Below, piece after piece: positions 56,121 through 64,000 of a stretch of 64,000 bases of DNA. Within the stretch, counting starts at the first letter, position 1; every line of letters starts with the position of its first letter. Source of the stretch: Stagonosporopsis chrysanthemi (Eukaryota > Ascomycota > Dothideomycetes > Pleosporales > Didymellaceae); NCBI GenBank assembly GCA_022560025.1, contig JAFISE010000125.1, positions 23,344 to 87,343 on the forward strand, read 5' to 3'. The translations under genes and the position numbers were made by a program. The notes under the pieces were generated by a model, which did no database searches, was not told the DNA's origin, and worked only from the letters and a program-made list of their open reading frames with translations.

Positions 56121-57345
56121 TCAAACCGCAGGCCGCCGCAGGTCAAGTATATCTGCCAACTTGACGATGCCTTTCCCACCCCAACCAGCCTGACCAGAAG
56201 CGACTTCTGGACGGACGCGCACATACCAGCCCCAGGCCCGTCTATCGAGCTCATCCTTACTCAGAACGTGAGCCCACGACTGATACAGAAGCTCGAGAGC
56301 GCCCAGTAACATCCCGAGATTCCTTTCTTTCTCTGCTGTCAGAGAGGCGGCAGTCCGCTTGACAGGTGCTGCGTTGGTATCGGTCGATGCTGCCTTTGGC
56401 GTTTCGAACGACTTCAATAAGTATGCTCGAGCACCCTGAGCGGTGTGTATGGGTAGTTCGCTGGATTGTTTGTTGGAGTTCGGCGCAGTGTTGGCCTTTT
56501 TGAGCGCCTCCAGGTCAATACCCCACAGTGCTGGTTCCTTGGCTCCAGCCGACTCGACACCTACGAGCGTCCCTTGCGTTGACTGCTCTTCTTTCACAGT
56601 ACTTTGAGTCGCCTCCTCGACTTTGGTCGTCTCCTCTGTCAAAGGCTCTTCCCAGTCGTAGCCCCAGCGTTTCATCACTCGAATCTCTCTGTTCATGATC
56701 CGAATGATTGGTTGTCCTTCTCCCCAGCCCTCGTCCTCTGCTGTCTTTCCGCTGTCGATCCCAATGTGTACGGCCTTGGTCTTACTGTTCATGCTGACAA
56801 CGGCTTGTGCAAGGCTCAATCTGCTGGAGATAGGCTGGTCTGGCATAGTGAACTTTAGTAGTGCTACTGTGAACGCTAGCACTAATGGTGCTCGATTTGT
56901 AAAAATGGTCTTCGACTTGAGTACATCTTCGTTGTGAATGGCTGCGGGAAGTACTAGTGAAGCTTCGATGTCAGCGGGGCTCAGAGGTTGCCCATACAAC
57001 GGCTTAAGCTTCTTCGTTGATGGCGTAGGCGCTGGCTCAAGACTCGAAGCATCACTTATAGACCGTTTCTTTGACACTCGTTTCGCGGCATTAAGGACTT
57101 GTCGCGCTAGCTTCTCGTCTCCAAAGATGGTCTTCAGACTCGGAAAGCCAGCCGTAGCAAGATCCTCAGCTGTACACATACTGTCAGACCTGACTCGCCG
57201 CGTGTATGCGCTCTCACGTGATCTTACGCGTAACCAATTTCGCTGCTTGAAGCTCCTTGACCTTCCCCAGAGCTTGGGCAAGTGGCAATTTCGCGTCCTG
57301 CGACAGGAAACGGAGGATGTTCTGAACCTCCTGTGCCGACGCCAT
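56121..57345 (-). CDS. Conserved fungal protein of unknown function
   Basis: Exons 57228-57345 and 56121-57169 on the reverse strand give 388 residues; the 58-bp intron (GTAAGA..GTACAG) joins AAKLVT to PEDLATAGFPSLKTIF. The N-terminal 90 residues are helical (ILRFLSQDAKLPLAQALGKV, DEKLARQVLNAAKRVSKKR). A middle domain (about 120-240) contains APLVLAFTVALLKFTMPDQP, SLAQAVVSMNSKTKAVHIGI and RVMKRWGYDWEEPL. The C-terminal part contains LWGIDLEALKKAN, a helix, and a strongly patterned end, LELLYQSWAHVLSKDELDRR followed by AWGWYVRVRPEVASGQAGWG. The patterned blocks look like a well-conserved family, but I do not recognise its function. It is divergent from SR140 with 151 bp between starts. Confidence 0.75.
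57214..57223 (+). promoter_or_regulatory. E-box-type 10-mer TCACGTGATC, copy 3
   Basis: Exact copy in the intron of the orphan gene, about 120 bases inside its start and 275 bases upstream of the SR140 start. It could serve either gene. Confidence 0.4.
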
Positions 57346-57496
57346 ACTATCAAGACTGAGTTCTCAATGTGATGTCGAGGTGGTCGCAGTATGACGACGG
57401 CAACAAGACGCGCTAATGAACCATTGGCGGCGCTAGCGACAGCTCGTCTTTCGCGACGCTCACTTCGGGAGCTGCCATACACCTCACACCAGCAGC

Positions 57497-59665
57497 ATGG
57501 CGTTCAAGTTCTCATTGGGTGCAGCCAAGGGCAACAAGGCCCCGTTGAACGCCAAGGTCCAGGCGGAAGAGGAGGCAAAGGAGCGTGAGGAGAAAAATGC
57601 GCTGGACAAAGTTATGGCCGAGTTCGAGGAGGAGCATGGCGACGGCAGCAAGGTCCTCGGCGAACCAGAGCGACAAGAAGAGGAGGAGGTTTTTGTTCCC
57701 ACAGGCAGTAAGAGGCACTTCACAGGGCGCCAGCGGACCATGAAGAGCGGACCCGGAACCCTCGAAGTCGATCCCCTCGATGAATTCAGAAATACCGGTG
57801 CAGGACGACTCAATCCTTCAACGCAACCACGATTCGGCGGCGTAGCCCCTACAGGTCCTGGCTCTCTCGATGGAGCTAAGCAGAGGGAGAATTTATACAC
57901 GACCGTCGTAGCGAAAGCGTCCAATCTCCCACCAACAATGGACGCGAAACGCGTGGAGGAGCTGTTCGCGGATTTTCCATCGCTCAAGGTGACAAAAATC
58001 GAAAAGATTCCCCCGCAAGGTTCAACAACAAAGGGACGACCGAGCTTGACGATGAAGGTCATCTTTGATAAGGAAGTGAAGGCACGAGATCTTGACGATG
58101 CCATGAACAGGCTGAACGACAAAAAGTACCTGGGAAGGGGCTACTATTTGCACTTGGACAGATATCTCGGTGGTCGTGTTGTGGGCACAGAACAGCGGAC
58201 AGAGCCATTTGGTGCGCGGTGGCAAGCACCGGAGGTAGCTAAAGGCTATGCCCCTCCCCCAGATCTTGGAGGTGGAGTTAGAGACAGGGACCGACCGCGC
58301 GAGGACATGGAGCGGTTAGTCATCACCGCCAACCAACCACCGGACATTGCAATGCTCCGCTTGGTTCACATGACCATTGAAGGTGTCATTAACGGCGGTG
58401 TAGAGTTCGAGGCCGCTCTGATGAACGACCCGCAGGTTCAAGAGGAAGAGCGTTTCGCCTGGCTTTTCGACCAAAAACACCCAGTGAATCGGTACTACAG
58501 GTGGCGAATGCATCAGATTGTATGCGATACACCCAACTCTGAAATCTTCGCGAGGCAGGGGATGTGGCAAGGGCCAACGGACCCGCTGGCTGACGAGTTT
58601 GCGAACCATCTGGGAGCTTTCGACTCCAATCAGCAAGATTCTGACGACGACGAAGATGAGGAGAAACCCCAGCAAAGACAGCTGCCTGTTGGCGACGACT
58701 ATCCTGGACGCATCGATAACGGTCATGGTATCATGGGTACTCGCTCTCGAGCCATGCTGCTCTGGCAGCTTACCTTACTACCGCCTGGGAGCATCCTGGC
58801 AGACGATATCGCGGCCATATCAGTCTTTGCTGTCGAGCATGCGACACAGGGCATGGACGAGGTCATACACATACTTGTATCAAACCTGATTGCGCCCTTC
58901 CAGATGACTGATACTAATACAAGAAGACGTCTTGGAGAAGTAGAAGATCGAGAAGAGCGCAGACGCACCGAACTGCGACAAGTTACCCTAAACGCCCTAC
59001 GCATCATCTCTGATGTTCTTTTCACCACGTCGAAACAGTCTGGCGCTTCATACAAATACCGACTCGCCCTCGGCACGCAGCTTGTGGATCGCAAGGCCTT
59101 TGAACATCTTCAGAGACTGCCCGCGCAGCTCGAAATGGGACGCATGACGGAGCGAACGTATAGGGATGAGGTCAACAGTATTCTTACGGTCTGGAAAGAC
59201 GAGCACCTGTTCGACAAGCCTGTGCTGGAACACCTCGATACTGCTTTCAATGCGCAAGAGAGAGAGAAGGAGCAAGCCGAGCAAGAAAGGAAACTAGCAG
59301 AGAAACGAAACAAGCGCAGGACTGCCGCGAAGGCCACCAGCAGCAACAAGTTGGGCAACGAAGACGGTGGGGGCGACAGGATGGATATTGATCAAGAGCA
59401 TGGCGAGGACATAACGGCGCTGGACGGGTCAAACGACGGCATGCCTCAAGCAGCGGCTGACGCAGCGCCTGATGCAGCGGCTGATGCAGCGCCCGTCGAA
59501 GCACCCGATGCAGCGCCCGTCGAAGCGGAACACAAGGCTGTCGACGCAGCACCACAAACCAACTCGGCCGTGACGGAAGCTGAGATTCCTGGAGAGACGG
59601 CAGCGGCGCGGGCCAGGCGGCTGCGACCCCGAGCCGAAGACATGTTTGCATCAGATGGAGAGTAA
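57497..59665 (+). CDS. U2 snRNP-associated SR140 (U2SURP) protein
   Basis: Single exon, 722 residues. An N-terminal coiled and acidic stretch (EEEAKEREEKNALDKVMAEF) precedes an RRM at about 133-225 (NLYTTVVAKASNLPPTMDAK, then KRVEELFADFPSL). A SURP module lies near 286-340 (LRLVHMTIEGVINGGVEFEA, WLFDQKHPVNRYYRWRMHQI), and a CID-type helical domain at about 425-590. RRM-SURP-CID in this order is diagnostic for SR140, which associates with U2 snRNP, SF3b and the RNA polymerase II CTD. The C-terminus has a basic coiled coil (EREKEQAEQERKLAEKRNKR), then an Ala/Asp/Pro repeat block (59449-59530) with copies of DAAPVEA. It ends in an acidic tail. Confidence 0.93.
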   Translation: MAFKFSLGAAKGNKAPLNAKVQAEEEAKEREEKNALDKVMAEFEEEHGDGSKVLGEPERQEEEEVFVPTGSKRHFTGRQRTMKSGPGTLEVDPLDEFRNTGAGRLNPSTQPRFGGVAPTGPGSLDGAKQRENLYTTVVAKASNLPPTMDAKRVEELFADFPSLKVTKIEKIPPQGSTTKGRPSLTMKVIFDKEVKARDLDDAMNRLNDKKYLGRGYYLHLDRYLGGRVVGTEQRTEPFGARWQAPEVAKGYAPPPDLGGGVRDRDRPREDMERLVITANQPPDIAMLRLVHMTIEGVINGGVEFEAALMNDPQVQEEERFAWLFDQKHPVNRYYRWRMHQIVCDTPNSEIFARQGMWQGPTDPLADEFANHLGAFDSNQQDSDDDEDEEKPQQRQLPVGDDYPGRIDNGHGIMGTRSRAMLLWQLTLLPPGSILADDIAAISVFAVEHATQGMDEVIHILVSNLIAPFQMTDTNTRRRLGEVEDREERRRTELRQVTLNALRIISDVLFTTSKQSGASYKYRLALGTQLVDRKAFEHLQRLPAQLEMGRMTERTYRDEVNSILTVWKDEHLFDKPVLEHLDTAFNAQEREKEQAEQERKLAEKRNKRRTAAKATSSNKLGNEDGGGDRMDIDQEHGEDITALDGSNDGMPQAAADAAPDAAADAAPVEAPDAAPVEAEHKAVDAAPQTNSAVTEAEIPGETAAARARRLRPRAEDMFASDGE

Positions 59666-60292
59666 GTTGTGCGGCGTTGCTTTGTACATGATACCCTAGA
59701 CTAGACGAACGTATTCGAGAGACTATGCAGAGGCCCGGTGAAAGCCACATCAAACGCACGTAGCATGGAAAGACTGTAGCAGTGTTGGGTGAAGGAGCTC
59801 GCCAGTGTTTGTTGTTGACCATGACGCGCTGCCGCAGGGCCCCGTCTGTGGACGGGAACATTTGACATGCTCAGGTCGCGAGGGCACCCAATCAACGGGC
59901 GCACCACGCCGCCGCGATCAACATCACTCAGGCTGCCTGACCTCACTTCCCAAGAAGCGACTCTCGCCTCTCCTCGCAACCCGTGACCGACTGCGTGCTG
60001 CGAACGCGCGCTATCACGTTACGTGATTGGCGTGATTGGCCCCATTAGCAGGAGCATCGTCCCTCTTCTCGCTCCGAGCGCTCGCCGCCTACACCGCAAT
60101 CAACTTGAGCACAATCACCCACACCGACCCCACACCGAAATTTCGCTCGCCCGCCGTGCAACGTCCTCGCGCGACCGAGCCCGGGCAATCTTATCTGCGG
60201 CAGGCCCAGCCCACGCAGCTCCAGCTACGAGCAGCTCCGCATCACCCCCGCGGCTGTCCCCCCGCGCTGGTAACCGCTATCTGTAGCCCGCC
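59666..60292. promoter_or_regulatory. Promoter region of the DUF7918-like gene
   Basis: About 630 bases with no gene. It carries a short palindrome and two tandem CCAAT boxes (separate entry), then a C-rich leader up to the ATG. Confidence 0.5.
60013..60039. promoter_or_regulatory. Palindrome ATCACGT-T-ACGTGAT with tandem CCAAT boxes
   Basis: Seven-base inverted arms (60013-60019 and 60021-60027) overlap GTGATTGGC direct repeats; ATTGG, the reverse of CCAAT, occurs at 60026-60030 and 60035-60039. CCAAT boxes bind the Hap2/3/5 complex in fungi. The element lies about 255 bases upstream of the next ATG. Confidence 0.5.
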
Positions 60293-62092
60293 ATGCCCTG
60301 CTTCCTGGGGCTTGCGGTGAGCATCCACACGCCCAACGGGCCCTTGTCAGAGCACTCGATACAGAAGCAATCCAAATTTCACCGAATCACGTCGTACATT
60401 CCTGTGCCGCCCGCCAAAATCCCGCCTGGTGCTACCAAGCCCGAGCAGTCTACCTTCGCCATCTCCATCACCCTGCTCACCCCAGGTCTGAACGTCCCCT
60501 ACTCGGCGCCCAAGCCCACCCCCGAAGACCCCAACCCGCACCCGAAAATCGTCGGCGGCCTCCCGGGCATCACCAGCGAGCGGGGCAAGTACGGCGCTGC
60601 CATTGCTCCTTACAAGCCCCTCACGAGTTCGCCGAACGAGACAATCGCTGCCTACATCTACTTTGACGGACGCGCGAAAGAGGAGGTTGCCACACTGTTA
60701 CGGCGCGGAGAAGAGACATGGGTCAACTCTCGCTGGGTCAGTGTGCCTGATTCCGAGGGAGGAGGACTGGCCGAGCGTGAGTTCTTGTTCCGCGAGGTCG
60801 GACTCGAGCGCTGGCTTAACGGGCTCGACCTCGAGGGCTCAGACAAGAACGTCGCTGCCAAGATCGAGCGGAGAAAGCAGCGCCTCGAGAAGAAGCGCAG
60901 GAAGAGGCGAGAAGCGCGCGGCAGCAGCGACGAAGATGAGAGCAGGCCGTCGCGGAACGGCGTTCTCCGCTATGGTGATGAGAAGGATGCGCCCGTGGAA
61001 GCGCTGTCGGGGAATGATGATTTCTTCACGTCGGATTCTGACTCGGACGACGAGCCTCCGGTGCCCGAGGCTGCAGGCCAGATCAAGGTTGCTTTGTTCC
61101 GTGTTCTAGCGTCTGGCGAGATCAAGCGTGGAGAGTACTCACCGCAGTTCGACGCGCACGATGATGATGATCCAAATGGCGGCGGTGATGGCGAAGACAT
61201 CGATCACACCACGAGTTTTGCTAAACCCAAGACACTAGACCCCAAGTCGATCAGCACGCAGACCGTCACTGGCATCGATCCTCCAGACAAACCGTATGCT
61301 GTTTTCACGTTTCTGTACCGTGGAGAGCGTAGGTTGCACAGACCAATCGGGGCGCCTTTGAAGCTTACATAGATAGGTCAACTACGAAAGATGGGCATCC
61401 TAGAGTCCAGCGACAAGAAGCCTGTCGTGGCCTCGCCGGCGGCACGCCGAAAGTCGGGACTGGACCTCAGCAACCTCAAGCCTCTAGACGCTGCTAAAGG
61501 TACAAAGAACTTTGGAGGGTACCGCGATATGCAATCACCAAAGGCCAAGCAGAAGAGCGCGGATGCCATGGACAGCGACGCCGATGACGAAGACGAAGCG
61601 CGCCCTGATGAGGTCGACGACGACAAGGACGTCATGGAGAAGGGTATGCTCTCGCCAGAGGATGCAGCCAAGCAAGGCGAACTGGCCGAGGGCGTACGGA
61701 AGATCAAGGTCAGTTCTTTCCCTTTTTTTCTTCTTTTCCAGCAGTAGCTCTGTCTAACGCCCCGACAGCTGAAACGACAGCATTCCGCTGAGCCTCTGGC
61801 ACGCGGTCCGACCGCAGGCGACTCCTCATCTGGATCGCCCGTCTCCGGCACCCCTGCTCCGGGCAACTCATCCGCCGAGGGCTCCTCATCGGCGACTGCC
61901 ACGGGCGAGGCGGAGAGCAGCATTGCGTCGCCGTTCAAGAAGCACCGCGCGTCCCTGCCGGGCTTCGACGAGAACGTGCGCAAGAGCCTCGGGCAAGCAC
62001 TGATGGGGTCGCAGAAGGAGCGCGGCAACTCGGAGGGCACGCTGCCGACGACCATGATCGAGTCCAAGATGGACGAGGACGACGAGTTGTGA
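60293..62092 (+). CDS. DUF7918-like fungal protein, probably one three-exon gene
   Basis: Best model: exons 60293-61328, 61377-61708 and 61769-62092, giving 563 residues. The frame from 60293 stops at 61372 only 18 bases before an ATG at 61391, too tight for two genes. A 48-bp intron (GTAGGT..GATAG, CTTAC branch) removes the stop and joins FTFLYRGE to RQLRKMGILESS in frame, resembling the YR..L..(M/L)GI segment I recall in DUF7918 proteins. The second intron is 60 bp with a CTAAC branch. The N-terminus LAVSIHTPNGPLSEHSIQKQ and FREVGLERWLNGLDLEG fit the same family. The middle is Lys/Arg-rich (RRKQRLEKKRRKRREARG) and acidic; the C-terminus is disordered. Nuclear localisation is likely; function unknown. 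Confidence 0.6.
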
Positions 62093-62126
62093 CTTTGGGA
62101 CATGCACTTGCAGCGCGCCTTTGGAT

Positions 62127-62178
62127 GAATGAGCGAATGAGCGAATGAGCGAATGAGCAAGCAAGCAAGCAAGCAAGC
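62127..62178. repeat. Compound repeat (GAATGAGC)4 (AAGC)5
   Basis: Four perfect GAATGAGC octamers (62127-62158) run directly into five AAGC tetramers (62159-62178). It lies 35 bases after a stop codon, in the 3' untranslated region. Confidence 0.9.
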
Positions 62179-62205
62179 ACCGCCTTGCCTCACTTTGTTA
62201 CAAGC

Positions 62206-62229
62206 GCTGCTGCTGCTGCTGCTGCTGCT
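62206..62229. repeat. (GCT)8 trinucleotide repeat
   Basis: Eight perfect GCT units in a non-coding interval. Confidence 0.9.
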
Positions 62230-62460
62230 GTCAGGCTTCCCGGCCTTGTTCTCGCACTGTCTCGCTTTTTGTTTGCAAGATCCACCCGACGGCTACACTT
62301 TGCTCTTTTCTTCCTTTGTACTCCCCGCGGTCCATCATTCTCCCCAACCTGTCGAACCTGTCGAACCTCCCCACCCCACACTTACCACTATACCACGCGG
62401 CGCCACAAAGATCGGGGCCGGCATTTCTGCTTTGCGTGCAATTGCTACTATACTGGCGCC

Positions 62461-62474
62461 TTTTTTTTTTTTTT
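62461..62474. repeat. T14 homopolymer
   Basis: Fourteen consecutive T residues between converging genes; length may vary between isolates or reads. Confidence 0.9.
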
Positions 62475-62686
62475 GACAATGGGGGATGGATGGGGGCTTG
62501 GAAAATTGCGTGCGTGCGTGCGTGGGCTTGGTTGGATGCGATGGCGGGCTGTCATGTGCGTCTTTTATGTTGGGGGGCGGTTGGCCTGGACATGGCATTT
62601 GGGCTGGGAAGAGTAGGATGTGAGAGATGTGATCAGCTTTGGGGGGTAGGGGGCCTTTGCTCCTCCGGTCGTTGAAGTTGACATAG

Positions 62687-62714
62687 ACACACACACACAC
62701 ACACACACACACAC
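62687..62714. repeat. (AC)14 dinucleotide repeat
   Basis: Fourteen perfect AC units about 110 bases past the TRAPPC12-like stop codon. Confidence 0.9.
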
Positions 62715-62824
62715 GGCACAGTCAGTCGATGGGGCATCGTGCACAATTGTAGATCATGTCAATATATTCTCCGTACGTGTTTGTTTGCAGAGAATGTGTT
62801 GCTGGGGGCAGTTGCACTGTCATG

Positions 62825-64000
62825 TCATAGCTTGAATTCGGCCGTGGTCCTCTCCCAGCCGACACCGCCCCCGTCCTTGCGGCTCGCCAGCTGCTCTGCC
62901 ATGTCGGTCTTCCGGTCTCTGTGTCGCTCTGTGCACAGCTCGAACACGGTGCTGAGGTTGAAGACCATGGAGTGGAAGGGCGGGGTGCTGCCGACCAGCT
63001 CCGAGAGCAGATCCCTGGCATCTGCAATGTGGCCGGTGTATAGTAGGCAGACGGCGAGGTTCTGCGCGACCATGGCGTCGTCGGGGAACTGCTCGCGCAG
63101 GGTGCGGAAGGACAGCGTGGCGGCGTCGTAGTCCGAGTCGGCGAGTTGCAGCAGTGCTGCCAGGGTGCCGTCGAGGAGGGCATCGCTTTCAGCTGCAGAG
63201 GCTCGGGCGAGGCGTTGTCGCGCGCTGGCCAGATCGCCGACGCGCAGCCACACCAGCGTCTCCATGATCAGCACCTCTCGGGCGTCGGCTGAGTCTGCGT
63301 CTGCGTCGTTGTTGAGCAGCGTGCCCAAATGGCGGCCGGCTCCGTCTAGATCGCCCATTTCGACCAGGGTGTTTGCAACTCGGATGCCGCAGTCCCTCAG
63401 CCTCTGCCTCCAAAGCGCCTTTTCAGAGTCGTCGGCGGCGCGCAGGATGCTCTCGCGGCACTCCCTCGCCAGCTCGTAGTAGCCCATGATGGCCTTGCGC
63501 CACTCGCCATAGCCCAGGGCGGTCAGACGCACGACCAGCAGGCGCAGATGCCAGGGCACCAGATGCACGGTGGTCAGCGGGTGGCGGTAGAAGGCGCTGT
63601 TCAGGTCGCCCAGGACCTTTGCCTCCTGGGCGGCCAGGGCGTGCTCGCTGATCAGGCACAGACAGACGAGGCGGATGTGGACGAGGTGGAACAGGGTCGG
63701 GTAGTCGGTGGGGGCGGCGGCGGAGACGATGTTGCGGGCGGCAGCGATGGCGGCGAGGCGGTAGTGGCCGGCGGCAAGCAGCGAGTCGATGGGGGCGGCG
63801 AGCGAGGGGACGTTGGCGGCATGCTGGAAGGGCAGCGGGGCGGTGACGGGCAGGACGTGGTAGGCGGCGGGGTCCTGCAGGAAGGAGACGTCGAGCGCGA
63901 GCGCGTCCTGGAGGCCCACGCCCACGCCCAAGCCGCGGGCGCTGGCGCTGGGGCTGGGCTCGGGCGGCGGCGAGGCTATGGGCGAGCGCGCGGGCGAGAG
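62825..64000 (-). CDS. TRAPPC12-like TPR protein, 5' end outside the window
   Basis: The reverse-strand frame is open from the window edge to the stop at 62825-62827, giving the last 391 residues. There is no ATG before the edge, and the first visible residues are a Pro/Ser/Ala-rich linker, so the start lies beyond 64000. Recognisable blocks are PLPFQHAANVPSLAAPIDSL, GHYRLAAIAAARNIV, HLVPWHLRLLVVRLTALGYG and ECRESILRA, followed by TPR helices such as DGTLAALLQLADSDYDAATL and AQNLAVCLLYTGHIADARDL. This order fits TRAPPC12/TTC15, a TRAPPIII subunit in ER-Golgi traffic and autophagy. The third-codon GC content is very high (CTG, GCG, GCC dominate), above most other genes here. Confidence 0.8.
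   Translation of the reverse strand, partial: LSPARSPIASPPPEPSPSASARGLGVGVGLQDALALDVSFLQDPAAYHVLPVTAPLPFQHAANVPSLAAPIDSLLAAGHYRLAAIAAARNIVSAAAPTDYPTLFHLVHIRLVCLCLISEHALAAQEAKVLGDLNSAFYRHPLTTVHLVPWHLRLLVVRLTALGYGEWRKAIMGYYELARECRESILRAADDSEKALWRQRLRDCGIRVANTLVEMGDLDGAGRHLGTLLNNDADADSADAREVLIMETLVWLRVGDLASARQRLARASAAESDALLDGTLAALLQLADSDYDAATLSFRTLREQFPDDAMVAQNLAVCLLYTGHIADARDLLSELVGSTPPFHSMVFNLSTVFELCTERHRDRKTDMAEQLASRKDGGGVGWERTTAEFKL

Larger units (their letters stand above)
62093..62824. other. Convergent interval packed with microsatellites
   Basis: 730 bases between two converging genes, holding an octamer and tetramer run, GCT, T and AC repeats (listed separately). No coding sequence is supported; the long frames seen here are repeat artefacts. 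Confidence 0.7.

Overview
The window is nuclear DNA of a filamentous ascomycete (Pezizomycotina). The gene set fits (HET-domain protein, fungal zinc-cluster regulator, GDS1 winged-helix protein, SIP5, AIM6, OMS1, mechanosensitive channel with EF-hand). Nearly every multi-exon gene carries short introns of about 43-122 bp with GT..AG ends and a CTAAC/CTGAC-like branch site a few bases before the acceptor. A dothideomycete is my best guess from protein flavour, but the sequence alone does not fix the class. I see no transposon, rRNA, tRNA, CRISPR or viral sequence.

I can support 30 protein-coding genes; most gene models below were built by joining exons across introns by eye, with frame and length checked.

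Layout. 1-9.8 kb: a Ran1/Sks1-type kinase, a gene-poor 3.3 kb stretch, a CWC16/Yju2-like splicing protein, a probable RWD inner-kinetochore protein, and a mitochondrial oxidoreductase-like (OXLD1-type) protein divergent from it. 9.9-17.4 kb: DPM3 (three tiny exons), a smgGDS-like armadillo protein, a cysteine-rich metallothionein-like gene, and AP-2 alpha adaptin. 18-28.5 kb: a more accessory block with NADAR, F-box-like, zinc-cluster regulator, HET, PLP-homeostasis (YggS) and DUF2235 hydrolase genes. 30-43 kb: GDS1 winged-helix protein, OMS1-like methyltransferase, FAD amine oxidase, MscS/EF-hand channel and AIM6, separated by gene-poor intervals of up to about 2.3 kb. 44-55 kb: a possible small membrane protein, SIP5, an alpha/beta hydrolase, RPS28, a fungal hypothetical, DPM1 and a HAD phosphatase. 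56-64 kb: a conserved orphan, SR140 (U2SURP), a DUF7918-like protein and the 3' part of a TRAPPC12-like gene cut by the window end.

Functional links. DPM1 lacks a membrane anchor and DPM3 is its membrane tether, so two subunits of dolichol-phosphate-mannose synthase lie 44 kb apart. SR140 and the CWC16-like protein both belong to pre-mRNA splicing. AP-2, SIP5 and TRAPPC12 are trafficking or signalling housekeeping. NADAR, HET and DUF2235 are domain types often met in conflict or incompatibility settings, but here they are simply neighbours in an otherwise ordinary chromosome segment. I found no clear evidence of a wholly new system; the best leads are listed as findings.
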